A stretch of 64,000 bases of DNA from Qipengyuania vulgaris (GTDB lineage Bacteria; Pseudomonadota; Alphaproteobacteria; Sphingomonadales; Sphingomonadaceae): NCBI RefSeq assembly GCF_009827325.1, contig NZ_WTYC01000005.1:62001-126000 (forward strand). Reading direction: 5' to 3'. The notes under the pieces are model-generated. The model had not been told where the DNA came from and ran no database searches. It saw only the letters and a program-made list of their open reading frames with translations. How positions within the stretch are numbered: the first letter of the stretch is position 1; each line of letters starts with the position of its first letter. The position numbers were made by a program, and so were the translations under genes. Below, piece by piece: positions 1 to 7,982 of the stretch.

Positions 1-21
1 GACAAGTCATCGAAGAGAAAA

Positions 22-97
22 TGGCAGGGGTGACAGGATTCGAACCCGTGGCCCTCGGTTTTGGAGACCGATGCTCTACCAGCTGAGCTACACCCCT
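22..97 (-). tRNA. tRNA-Trp (CCA anticodon)
   Basis: Read on the minus strand this folds as a standard cloverleaf. The acceptor stem AGGGGTG pairs with CACCCCT, there is a D-arm with AGCTCAGCTGGTAGAGC, an anticodon loop CTCCAAA carrying CCA, and a T-arm with GGTTCGAATCC. The discriminator is G and the 3' CCA is encoded at 22-24. In many proteobacteria tRNA-Trp precedes secE-nusG; whatever follows here lies outside the window. Confidence 0.97.
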
Positions 98-183
98 GCA
101 GCTTGGAGCGCGCGCATTAGTAGAGCCGCGCACACTTGGCAAGATGCGTATCGCCGACAAATGCAAAGTGCTATCATGCGCGC

Positions 184-867
184 ATGCATGCTCCGGTACC
201 CGAAACGATCCCCGTAGAATTGTTGCTGCGCGCCTACCGCAGCGGGGTTTTTCCGATGGCCGACTACCGCAGCGACCGTGAAATATACTGGGTCGAACCG
301 CGTGAACGCGCCATCATCCCGCTCGACGGCTTCCATTTGTCGAAGAGCCTTCGCAAGGTCATCCGGAAGGACCGGTTCCGCGTAAGCTGCGACGAGGATT
401 TTGCTGCGGTCATCGCTGCCTGTGCCGAACCACGGGAGGAACACGCCGAAAGCTGGATCAGTCACCAGATCGAAGCGAGCTATATCGCGCTCCAACGCGC
501 CGGACATGCCCATTCGATAGAGGTCCGGCTTGGAGAAGTACTAGTCGGCGGGCTTTACGGTGTCGCATTCGACCGGGTGTTTTGCGGCGAAAGCATGTTC
601 AGCCGTACCGACAATGCGAGCAAGGTCGCGCTCGCCTGGCTCGTCTCGGCAATGCGGAATGCAGGTTATGTGCTGCTGGACTGCCAGTTCATGACGGAAC
701 ATCTGGGCAGTCTGGGTGCGGTGGCGATGCCGCAGGCTGCGTATCTGGAACGGCTGCTGGCGGCACGAGGCGCGACTTCGTCGGACATTCCAGCTGCAAT
801 CGCCGCAGCCAATGCTCACTCTTCGCCCGGGAATTCCATCGCGCAGGATTTGACCCACACATCGTAA
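184..867 (+). CDS. aat: leucyl/phenylalanyl-tRNA--protein transferase
   Basis: Aat moves Leu or Phe from an aminoacyl-tRNA to proteins with N-terminal Arg or Lys, marking them for ClpS/ClpAP degradation in the N-end rule pathway. The 227-residue product has the family blocks: LLLRAYRSGVFPMAD near the N-terminus, a central GGLYGVAFDRVFCGESMFSR, and DCQFMTEHLGSLGA near the C-terminus. The ATG at 184 gives the usual Aat N-terminus and is preferred over an in-frame TTG at 136. Its 3' end runs about 50 bp into the end of the convergent DUF2155 gene. Adjacency of aat to DUF2155 and NDUFA12 genes is common in alphaproteobacteria. Confidence 0.95.
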   Translation: MHAPVPETIPVELLLRAYRSGVFPMADYRSDREIYWVEPRERAIIPLDGFHLSKSLRKVIRKDRFRVSCDEDFAAVIAACAEPREEHAESWISHQIEASYIALQRAGHAHSIEVRLGEVLVGGLYGVAFDRVFCGESMFSRTDNASKVALAWLVSAMRNAGYVLLDCQFMTEHLGSLGAVAMPQAAYLERLLAARGATSSDIPAAIAAANAHSSPGNSIAQDLTHTS

Positions 868-1301
868 ATCGGATGCTCGACGACGTTGATCGCGGGCTTG
901 TTCTTGAACAACCACCCCGAGAATACCTTGCGGAAATCGTTTTCGGTTCCGCGTTCGCGCACCAGCACCTGGACAAAGGCGCCCTCATCCTTCTCGAACT
1001 CCCAGGGAGCGGTCCGCTCGCAGGCCCGAAGCCGGATAACGACGTCGCCGATTCTTTCCTGATCGCCCGGGCGCAGTTCAAGATCCTGGCTGAGATTGTT
1101 GCGCTTGTTGAGCAGACCGATGGTCGCGACTCGCTCACCCATCGGTGTACCGATGCTGACCTCTTCCGACACGTCCTCCGGCAATTCGACGCCCTGCAAA
1201 TCCTCTGGAATGGCAGTTTCGACCGGAGCCGGCTCAGGCGGCTCCTCCGTACAGGCCGCAAGCAGCGCCAATGGAGCAAGAAGCGCGATAGCGCGGATCA
1301 T
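816..1301 (-). CDS. DUF2155 domain lipoprotein
   Basis: The 161-residue product starts with a short hydrophobic signal ending in a lipobox (LLAAC), so it is probably a lipoprotein. An acidic, proline-rich linker follows, then a domain with LNKRNN, WEFEKDEGAFVQVLV and the end block WLFKNKPAINVVEHPIYDVW, which I recognise as DUF2155. No biochemical role is known to me. The ATG at 1301 lies 2 nt after the stop of the upstream NDUFA12-like gene, so the two are probably cotranscribed. An in-frame ATG at 1322 is possible but would overlap that gene. Confidence 0.85.
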   Translation of the reverse strand: MIRAIALLAPLALLAACTEEPPEPAPVETAIPEDLQGVELPEDVSEEVSIGTPMGERVATIGLLNKRNNLSQDLELRPGDQERIGDVVIRLRACERTAPWEFEKDEGAFVQVLVRERGTENDFRKVFSGWLFKNKPAINVVEHPIYDVWVKSCAMEFPGEE

Positions 1302-1303
1302 GT

Positions 1304-1699
1304 TCAGGCGTCCGGAGACCATGCTTCATAATCGCCCACCGCATGGGCACGCTTACCACCCCGCTCGAGCGCTCCCTGTGGACGATAGGCCGTCGCGGTC
1401 CCGGTCGCATTGGGCGAATAATCGGCTTCCCAAATGTGCGCCGGCGGCAGGTTGCTTTCGGGTATGTCGTCGAAGGCTCCGTGCAACCAGCCATGCCATT
1501 CGCTCGGCACCCGGCTCGCATCGTTCGACCCTTTGTAAATCACCCAGCGGCGTTCACGCTGACCCTTCTTCGGCTTAGAGCGGTAATAGCTGTTGCCCTG
1601 CGCGTCGGTGCCAACATGCTCGCCATTGCGCCAACTCCAGAGGAGCGTGCCGAGGGTCGCACCATCCCACCATGTGAAGATCTTGCCGAGGAAACTCAT
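1304..1699 (-). CDS. NDUFA12-like complex I accessory subunit
   Basis: This 131-residue protein resembles the small accessory subunit NDUFA12 (B17.2) of NADH:ubiquinone oxidoreductase, one of the few supernumerary subunits shared by mitochondria and alphaproteobacteria. Visible family features are FTWWDGATLGTLLWSW near the N-terminus, DAQGNSYYRSK, RRWVIYKG, and RVPSEWHGWLH. It probably sits on the peripheral arm of complex I in the inner membrane. The ATG at 1699 (MSFLGKIF) matches the family N-terminus; a longer in-frame start at 1735 is less likely. No other nuo genes are in the window. Confidence 0.92.
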   Translation of the reverse strand: MSFLGKIFTWWDGATLGTLLWSWRNGEHVGTDAQGNSYYRSKPKKGQRERRWVIYKGSNDASRVPSEWHGWLHGAFDDIPESNLPPAHIWEADYSPNATGTATAYRPQGALERGGKRAHAVGDYEAWSPDA

Positions 1700-1739
1700 G
1701 GGGCCGCGCCTAGCCGATTCGTGCGCGCGCGCCAAGCGC

Positions 1740-2234
1740 TTACCACGTCACCCGATCGCCAGCCTCGATCCCAAGTTCCTCCGCGCGGCCGCCCGCGATC
1801 TCGAGCACGGCGCTGGTCGAACCGATCGAATAGACCGGGTCTTCCGAATAAGGTTCCGCCATCGCAGCGATATTGGCAATCCGCCCGTCCAGCCCCACGA
1901 AGATGATGTCCAGCGGGATGGGCGTGTTCTTCATCCAGAAGCTGCGGGCCGTCGGCTCTTCGTTGGGGAAGAGCATGGCCTCGTCCGGTCCTAGCTCCGT
2001 GCGGAACATCAGGCCTTTTGCCTGAAGCTCGGGAGTGTCGGCCAGTTCCGTGCGGAAAGTGTGTGAACCCTGCTTGGTGGCAACTACTACCGGTATGATC
2101 TCGAGCCCGGAGACCGGATGAGCGCCGGTTTCCGCTTCAGCTTCCTGAGCCACCCCCGCACCTGTCTGCGGCGAACACGCCGCCGTCATGCACCCCAGAA
2201 TTCCGACGATCAGTCCCGTACTTCTGCGACCCAT
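1740..2234 (-). CDS. DUF192 family exported protein
   Basis: The 164-residue product has an N-terminal signal with two possible lipobox cysteines (ILGC and MTAAC), followed by a DUF192 domain. Recognisable blocks are ELQAKGLMFRTEL, MLFPNEEP, SFWMKNTPIPLDIIFV and the C-terminal VLEIAGGRAEELGIEAGD. DUF192 proteins are small periplasmic or outer-membrane-anchored proteins of unknown function. The start overlaps the end of recX by 25 nt, so it is likely cotranscribed with recX and the two downstream genes. Confidence 0.88.
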   Translation of the reverse strand: MGRRSTGLIVGILGCMTAACSPQTGAGVAQEAEAETGAHPVSGLEIIPVVVATKQGSHTFRTELADTPELQAKGLMFRTELGPDEAMLFPNEEPTARSFWMKNTPIPLDIIFVGLDGRIANIAAMAEPYSEDPVYSIGSTSAVLEIAGGRAEELGIEAGDRVTW

Positions 2235-2806
2235 TCCTCAAGCTCCGCTTCCGTTTTTGCCTCGACCGCGCGCCGAGCATCATCGAACGAATGGCCGGCA
2301 CGCACGATGGCCGCAAGCTGCTTTTCACGGTGTTTGCGAGCGGCTTCGGGTCCAGCGCCTTGCGGATCGGTTGAGAACGGGCCGAACCGTCGGCGACGAA
2401 CATAGGCGAACAGCGCTTCGCGTGCTTCGCATTCTCCCGGCGCATTGGCCTCGCGGACGCCCTCGTCCAGCCCGTCGGCCCGCAGCTTTTCCTCCACACG
2501 CCGTGCGCCATAGCCTCGGGCAAGCAAGCCGCTTGCCTTCATTTTCCCATACGCTTCGTCGTCGACATACTGTTTCTCGGCAAATCGAGCGACGAGCGAG
2601 GGGATGTCGGGATCGTCTTCGCCTTGCCAACCGCGCTCGCGCAGCTTGCGTTCGAGATAACTTTTTAGTTTGCCCGAGGAGGTTGCGAACCGGGCTGCGT
2701 AATGCAGGGCAAGGTCGTTCAAACGCGTCCGGTCGAGCGGTTTGGGTATGCGACGAGCGCGCCTTCGTGTTGCATGACGATCAGCCATCGGCCATATTCG
2801 TGCCAT
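2210..2806 (-). CDS. recX: RecX-like regulatory protein
   Basis: RecX proteins bind RecA filaments and limit recombinase activity. The 198-residue product is basic at the N-terminus (a cluster of Arg residues), then has the tandem three-helix repeats of the family: ALHYAARFATSSGKLKSYLERKLRERGW, RFAEKQYVDDEAYGKMKASGLLARGYGARRVEEKLRADG (read in parts), and a C-terminal AIVRAGHSFDDARRAV block. recA is not adjacent. I use the ATG at 2806 (AAGG a few bases upstream); an ATG at 2788 is also plausible. An upstream extension to 3043 would overlap the divergent ligase gene and is rejected. Confidence 0.85.
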   Translation of the reverse strand: MARIWPMADRHATRRRARRIPKPLDRTRLNDLALHYAARFATSSGKLKSYLERKLRERGWQGEDDPDIPSLVARFAEKQYVDDEAYGKMKASGLLARGYGARRVEEKLRADGLDEGVREANAPGECEAREALFAYVRRRRFGPFSTDPQGAGPEAARKHREKQLAAIVRAGHSFDDARRAVEAKTEAELEEWVAEVRD

Positions 2807-2917
2807 AAACCTTATCGAATGGGAAAGATCGATTGGAAGCCGAGTTTGGGAGTTAAGTATCCAGTCGCGTGAGGGTCGCCGCAAGGCATTGTTTTCAAAA
2901 GGTATACAAGAGAAAAT

Positions 2918-4651
2918 ATGACCGACGCCGTTTTGACGCCGACGCCGAACGATTGCAATCTGCCCCGCCGCCGGAGCGATTTCGCCACGTTCAACGAGGC
3001 CATCGACTATGCGGCCCGCAGCGAAAAGGGTCTCAATTTTCACGATATGCGCGGCGGTCTCGAGAGGGTGTATCCCTATTCAGAGATGCGCGAGGACGCG
3101 CTTTCCCTTTCTTACAAGCTGGTTGCCGCTGGGATTGGCAAGGAAGATCGCGTAGCGCTCGTCGCGGAAACCAGTGCGGAATTCGCTGCCCTGTTTTGCG
3201 CCTGTATCTATGCCGGCGCATGGCCTGTGCCATTGCCGCTGCCAACCACCTTCGGGGGTAAGGACAGCTATATCGAGCAGCTTTCGGTCCAGTTGCAAAG
3301 CAGCGACCCCAAGATTCTGCTGTACCCTCCCGAGATTTCCGAAATGGCCAAGGCCGCGGCAGACAATCAGGGCTGCGATGGCGAAAGCTGGGATGTCTTC
3401 GCCCGGCGCGAAGGGCCGGAATGCGAACTGCCCACGGCGCGGCCTGACGACATCAGCTACCTGCAGTATTCCAGCGGCTCCACCCGCTTTCCAACGGGCG
3501 TTGCCGTAACCCACGAAGCCCTGCTCCATAACCTTTACGGACATGCAACCGGCGTAGACTTGGGCGAGAATGACCGCGTGGTCAGCTGGCTTCCGTGGTA
3601 TCACGACATGGGGCTGGTCGGCTGCTTCCTCTCGCCGATCGCCAATCAGGCGTCGGTCGACTACATTCGCACCGAACATTTTGCGCGCCGCCCGCTCGCC
3701 TGGCTCGACCTCATCAGCCGGAACCAGGGCAATACGCTCAGCTATTCCCCGACCTTCGGTTACGATATCTGCGCGCGCCGTATTTCCAGCCAGAGCCATG
3801 TGTCCGAACGGTTCGACCTTTCGCGCTGGCGAACGGCTGGCAACGGTGCCGACATGATCCGCCCCGACGTCATGCAGAATTTCGTCAACGCCTTTGCCGA
3901 AGCAGGTTTCAAGGCCAGTGCTTTCACCCCGAGCTATGGCTTAGCCGAAGCGACGCTGGCGGTTACCGTGATGCCCCCGGGCGAAGGCATCCGGGTCGAA
4001 CTGGTCGAGGAAGAGCGCCTGTCGGGCCGTCCGCGCGACTTGTCGAAGCCTGCCCGTTACCGTGCGATCGTGAACTGCGGGAAGGCGCTGCCGGGAATGG
4101 AAGTTGAGATCCGCGACGAACATGGCCAGCCCAAGGGCGACCACCAGATTGGCAAGGTCTGGTGCCGCGGCAAGAGCGTGATGCACTCCTACTTCCGCAA
4201 TGAGGAAGCCACCGAGGATTGCCTCGTCGGTGGCTGGCTCGATACCGGCGACATGGGGTACCTCGGCGATGACTATCTCTTCGTCGTCGGCCGTGCGAAG
4301 GACATGATCATCATCAACGGCAAGAACCTCTGGCCGCAGGACATCGAATGGGCGGTCGAACAGCTGCCCGGCTTCAACCATGGCGACATCGCCGCCTTTT
4401 CGATCGACACCGACAATGGCGAAGAAGCGCCTGCCGTACTGGTCCATTGCCGGGTGTCCGAGCCGGAAGAACGCATCAAGCTGCGTGACCAGATCGCAGA
4501 CAAGGTCCGCGGCGTGACCGGGATGAGCTGTGTCGTCGAACTGGTTCCGCCGCGCACGCTACCGCGAACCAGTTCGGGTAAGCTCAGCCGCGCGAAGGCC
4601 AAGCGGCTTTATCTCTCGGGTGAAATCCAACCGCTCGACCTGGCAGCCTAA
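2918..4651 (+). CDS. fatty acyl-AMP ligase / acyl-CoA synthetase family (FAAL-like)
   Basis: The 577-residue protein is an ANL-superfamily adenylating enzyme. The nucleotide loop lies at residues 184-195 (YSSGSTRFPTGV), followed by the WLPWYHDMGLVG block typical of fatty acyl-AMP ligases, the SYGLAEATLAVT block, WLDTGDMGYLGDDYLFVVGR, DMIIINGKN, and a C-terminal lysine near residue 555 in RTSSGKLSR expected for catalysis. FAALs activate fatty acids as acyl-AMP and usually hand them to an acyl-carrier domain rather than CoA. No PKS, NRPS or carrier protein gene is adjacent, so the acceptor is unknown. A role in sphingolipid acyl supply, as proposed for related genes in Caulobacter, is an inference from lineage only. 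Confidence 0.85.
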   Translation: MTDAVLTPTPNDCNLPRRRSDFATFNEAIDYAARSEKGLNFHDMRGGLERVYPYSEMREDALSLSYKLVAAGIGKEDRVALVAETSAEFAALFCACIYAGAWPVPLPLPTTFGGKDSYIEQLSVQLQSSDPKILLYPPEISEMAKAAADNQGCDGESWDVFARREGPECELPTARPDDISYLQYSSGSTRFPTGVAVTHEALLHNLYGHATGVDLGENDRVVSWLPWYHDMGLVGCFLSPIANQASVDYIRTEHFARRPLAWLDLISRNQGNTLSYSPTFGYDICARRISSQSHVSERFDLSRWRTAGNGADMIRPDVMQNFVNAFAEAGFKASAFTPSYGLAEATLAVTVMPPGEGIRVELVEEERLSGRPRDLSKPARYRAIVNCGKALPGMEVEIRDEHGQPKGDHQIGKVWCRGKSVMHSYFRNEEATEDCLVGGWLDTGDMGYLGDDYLFVVGRAKDMIIINGKNLWPQDIEWAVEQLPGFNHGDIAAFSIDTDNGEEAPAVLVHCRVSEPEERIKLRDQIADKVRGVTGMSCVVELVPPRTLPRTSSGKLSRAKAKRLYLSGEIQPLDLAA

Positions 4652-4939
4652 AGGAAATTCAGGCCGGGGTTTTTCGGACAGCCGAGACACGGCCGATTTC
4701 GCCGACGAAGCGGCGCGTAGATAGAACGTCAGCGACGGCCCGATATCGGAGATGTTTTCAACCAAATCCGCCTGCTCGCTTCGCCTCCGATTGCGCACGG
4801 GGCGCCCTGCGATGCAAACCGATTATCACGAAATACTCTTTGTCCGGAATCGTTTAGCCCTTCTGCCCGGTTCGGCTTGAAGATTGCGTCTTACGAACCT
4901 AATACAGGGAAAGAATTCATTCGGAGGTTATAGCCAGTC
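4652..4939. other. intergenic region before the telA-like operon
   Basis: This 288-bp stretch holds no convincing gene. It has somewhat lower GC than its neighbours and ends with a GGAGG-type ribosome-binding sequence about 13 nt before the TelA start. Presumably it carries the operon promoter, but I cannot point to a clear -35/-10 pair. Confidence 0.4.
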
Positions 4940-6187
4940 ATGAGTGACGCAAAATCGCAGCCTGACACTGCAACTGCTGCAAAACCAGCCGCCACGGCGA
5001 CGGCATCGCCTCCGGAATTCGACCTGACACCACCCGATCCCGTCCCTGCTGTCTCCGCCGAAAAGGCCGCAGGGCTGGTGCCGGTATCGGAAGATGTGAA
5101 GAGCAAGCTCGAAACCAAGGTCGACGGGTTTATCGAAGACCTGATCGCGCAAGATGCCAATTCGCCCGAATTCGGCAAAAAGGTCGACCAGCTGACCAAT
5201 ATGGGCCGCAAGGAAATCATGGCGGCCGCCGGAATGTCCAATCGCTTTCTCGACCGGCCGGTTCGCGCAATGGACAAGGACGAAGGCGTGGGTGCAAACC
5301 TCGCCGAGCTGCGCCGTGTCGTCGAAGACCTCGATCCGGGCAAGCGCGGCAAGCTGTCGGGAACACGCAAGATCCTCGGCATCATCCCCTTCGGCAACAA
5401 GCTGACCAATTATTTCCGCAGCTACCAGAGCGCGCAGACGCATATCCAGTCGGTCCTGTCCAACCTCGCCAGCGGCAAGGACGAACTGATCATGGACAAT
5501 GCCGCAATCGACGTGGAACGCCAGAAGCTGTGGGAGGCGATGGGCAATCTGGAACAGATGATCCACATCTCCAACACGCTCGACGCCAAGCTGGAGGAAA
5601 AAGCGGCAGAGCTCGACGCAACCGATCCGGCCAAGGCGAAGGCAGTTCGAGAAACCGCGCTGTTCTATGTGCGCCAGCGCACTCAGGACCTGCTGACACA
5701 GATGGCGGTCAGCGTGCAGGGTTATCTGGCGCTGGACTTGGTCAAAAAGAACAATATCGAACTCGTAAAGGGCGTCGACCGCGCCAGCACCACCACGGTT
5801 GGCGCATTGCGCACTGCGGTGACAGTAGCCGAGGCGATGACCAACCAACGCCTTGTGCTGGGACAGATCACCGCGCTCAACGATACGACTGCCGGCATCA
5901 TAGACAGCACGTCGACGATGCTGCGCGACCAGACCGGAAAGATTCACGAACAGGCCGCGGCGAGCACAATTCCGCTCGAAACTCTGCAGCGCGCCTTCCA
6001 GAACATCTACGACACGATGGACGAAGTGGACGAGTTCAAGGTCCGCGCCTTGGAAAGCATGAAGCAGACGGTCACCGTGCTGACCGATGAGGTGGAGAAG
6101 TCGAAAGGCTACATCGCGCGCGCCGAAGGGCAATCGCAAGCGCAGAAGCAGGTGGCGGAAAGCGGCTTGCTGAGTATCGAAGGCTGA
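4940..6187 (+). CDS. toxic anion resistance protein, TelA/YaaN family
   Basis: The 415-residue product opens with a low-complexity Ala/Pro/Thr-rich segment and is then almost wholly helical, with the TelA-family core from about residue 45 to the end (DLIAQDANSPEFGKKVDQLTNMGRKE; RGKLSGTRKILGIIPFGNKL in parts; FYVRQRTQDLLTQMAVSVQGY). TelA/YaaN proteins are linked to tellurite and other toxic-anion or envelope stress, but the molecular role is not established. It lies 2 nt upstream of an XpaC-like gene, echoing the xpaC-yaaN pairing in Bacillus, which supports the family call. Confidence 0.88.
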   Translation: MSDAKSQPDTATAAKPAATATASPPEFDLTPPDPVPAVSAEKAAGLVPVSEDVKSKLETKVDGFIEDLIAQDANSPEFGKKVDQLTNMGRKEIMAAAGMSNRFLDRPVRAMDKDEGVGANLAELRRVVEDLDPGKRGKLSGTRKILGIIPFGNKLTNYFRSYQSAQTHIQSVLSNLASGKDELIMDNAAIDVERQKLWEAMGNLEQMIHISNTLDAKLEEKAAELDATDPAKAKAVRETALFYVRQRTQDLLTQMAVSVQGYLALDLVKKNNIELVKGVDRASTTTVGALRTAVTVAEAMTNQRLVLGQITALNDTTAGIIDSTSTMLRDQTGKIHEQAAASTIPLETLQRAFQNIYDTMDEVDEFKVRALESMKQTVTVLTDEVEKSKGYIARAEGQSQAQKQVAESGLLSIEG

Positions 6188-6189
6188 TC

Positions 6190-6948
6190 ATGGGCGATCT
6201 CACCCGCGACAGCGACCGGATTATTCAGGATGCGCGTACCGTACGCGACGACAACCGTTCAGGTGGGCGGCATCGTCGTATACCTTCGATCGGTGCAGGC
6301 TCGGCCAAGATCAAGCGAGACCTGTGGACCCGTCGCATCCGCAACATCGTGATCACGCTCTTCGGCATATGGGTGGCCGCCGGGGTCGCGGGGATGGTGA
6401 TCGACGGGATCGGTTTTGCCGGGGTGATGGCCGTACTGGTCGGCAGCGTGATCGCCATCGCTGTGCTTGGCAATTATCCCAAGCTCAAGAGCCCCAAGCG
6501 CGAACATCTCAACAAGGGCAATGTGAAGGACATGGTCGGGCGCACCGAGCTGTGGCTCGAAAGCCAGCGGCCTGCCCTGCCCGCTCCGGCGGCAAGGATC
6601 GTGAGTGACATGGGGGTGCAATTGGACGCTCTCGGGCTGCAACTGGAGAATGTCGACCAGAACCACCCCAAGGCGCGCGAAGTCCGCAGCCTTGTCGGCG
6701 AACAATTGCCGGAGATGATAGACAGCTATCGCAAGATACCCGCGCACCTCCGGAACGAGAAGCGGGCGGGTGCCACTCCGGACGAACAGCTGACCGACAG
6801 CCTCGGCAAGATCAGCGGAGAGATCGACAGCATCACGCGTCAGCTGGCTGAAGGCTCGCTCGACGACCTGGCTATCAAACACCGTTATCTCGATTACAAG
6901 TTCGGCGAAGGCACCCAGACCTCGCCGCAATTGGAGAACAAGGACTGA
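6190..6948 (+). CDS. XpaC-like membrane protein (5-bromo-4-chloroindolyl phosphate hydrolysis family)
   Basis: The 252-residue protein has a basic N-terminus, two closely spaced membrane segments at about residues 47-95 (IVITLFGIWVAAGVAGMVI and GVMAVLVGSVIAIAVLG), and a cytoplasmic helical tail. Size, topology and placement directly after a TelA/YaaN gene fit the XpaC family, partner of YaaN in Gram-positive bacteria. Sequence similarity is weak by eye, so the family name is tentative. Its stop and the next start share one base (TGATG), indicating translational coupling. Confidence 0.6.
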   Translation: MGDLTRDSDRIIQDARTVRDDNRSGGRHRRIPSIGAGSAKIKRDLWTRRIRNIVITLFGIWVAAGVAGMVIDGIGFAGVMAVLVGSVIAIAVLGNYPKLKSPKREHLNKGNVKDMVGRTELWLESQRPALPAPAARIVSDMGVQLDALGLQLENVDQNHPKAREVRSLVGEQLPEMIDSYRKIPAHLRNEKRAGATPDEQLTDSLGKISGEIDSITRQLAEGSLDDLAIKHRYLDYKFGEGTQTSPQLENKD

Positions 6949-7250
6949 TGCGCGTTCCTCTGCAGCATGATCTCGGCAAGGAAGAAGTGCGCCGCCGCCT
7001 CCACGCGCGCAGTCACGAGATCGGCGATGCAATCCCGGGCGGAATGGCCGATGTGACCACGAGCTGGCCGACCGAGGACTGTCTGGGCCTGGACATCAAC
7101 GCCATGGGCAATGTCATCCGCGCCCAAGTACACATCGAAGAAACACAGGTGATCTTCGAGATCGATCTGCCCCCTGCACTTTCCTTCGTAGAGCCCATTA
7201 TCGCCGCAGCGATACGCAAGAAGGGTCAGAAGCTACTGGCCGCCAAGTAG
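6948..7250 (+). CDS. polyhydroxyalkanoic acid system family protein
   Basis: The 100-residue product matches in size and pattern the small PHA granule-region protein family (PHA_gran_rgn): an N-terminal HDLGKEEVRRRL block, alternating beta strands (VTTSWPTEDCLGLDINAMG, VIRAQVHIEETQVIFEIDLP) and a final IAAAIRKKGQKLL helix. Members are often found near PHA metabolism genes, but none is seen here, and the protein is instead the last gene of the telA-xpaC-like operon. Function is unproven. Confidence 0.75.
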   Translation: MRVPLQHDLGKEEVRRRLHARSHEIGDAIPGGMADVTTSWPTEDCLGLDINAMGNVIRAQVHIEETQVIFEIDLPPALSFVEPIIAAAIRKKGQKLLAAK

Positions 7251-7445
7251 GCGCCGCTACCGGCCACGCCGGATGCAGTGCAAATTCTTGGAGAGGCTGG
7301 AACCAACGCTGGATACAAACGCTTTTTATCGCGGTTGGGAAGGTCTATTTCGCCTGCCTCCTGCTGCACCTTGCTTTCGAACAGTGTTCGCTTGCCTGAA
7401 ATTAGCTCAATCCGGCGATTGCAATTTTGAGGACGGGGTCGACGT

Positions 7446-7982
7446 TTGAGAGAGCAACTGAGGCAAGCGACAGGAGCGATCCATGCGCGCCTCGACGACA
7501 TGTTTGGCGAAGCGCCCGTTTCGAACGATGGCGGATACGCAGCATTCCTGTCTGCACAATACTGTGCTCGGAAGACCGTCGGCAATGCGCTCGATCGGCA
7601 GCCGCCCGAAGAATTGGGTGCGCCTCCAGCGCAAATCGATCTGTTGCTAAGCGACTTGCATGATCTGGGTGTGAAACCGTGCTCAACGCAAAGCTCCTTC
7701 CGATTGAATTCACCTGCCGAAGCGCTTGGCGCGGCCTGGGTCATGGCTGGCTCGGCACTCGGCAATCGAACGATGCTGAGCCGCAGGCGTAAGGCAGGAC
7801 TGCATGATGCCGAACGTTTCCTTTCGGATACGAGGCTCACGACCTATTTCTCCGAGCTTCTCGGCGTCCTTCATGCAGAACGAGACCATGCGGAAGTGGA
7901 TGAGGCGATCGAAGGTGCTCTCAGGACATTCGCCGTCTTCGAAAGCGCCTTTGCCTCCGAGGCAGTGGGAGCGGCGGCATGA
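7446..7982 (+). CDS. bphO: biliverdin-producing heme oxygenase (BphO type)
   Basis: Heme oxygenase opens heme to biliverdin, CO and iron, supplying the chromophore for the phytochrome encoded next. The 178-residue product has the proximal heme-ligand region LRQATGAIHARLD with His13, and the glycine-containing distal helix AGSALGNR. The start is a TTG at 7446; the next in-frame Met would remove the heme-ligand His, so the TTG is favoured, with GAGG in the preceding 20 bases. The stop overlaps the phytochrome start by 4 nt (ATGA), so the two genes are translationally coupled. Confidence 0.88.
   Translation: MREQLRQATGAIHARLDDMFGEAPVSNDGGYAAFLSAQYCARKTVGNALDRQPPEELGAPPAQIDLLLSDLHDLGVKPCSTQSSFRLNSPAEALGAAWVMAGSALGNRTMLSRRRKAGLHDAERFLSDTRLTTYFSELLGVLHAERDHAEVDEAIEGALRTFAVFESAFASEAVGAAA

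Noticed and set aside
4928..6139. 403-codon open frame opposite the TelA-like gene
   Set aside because: No recognisable domain; coding signals and operon structure support the plus strand.
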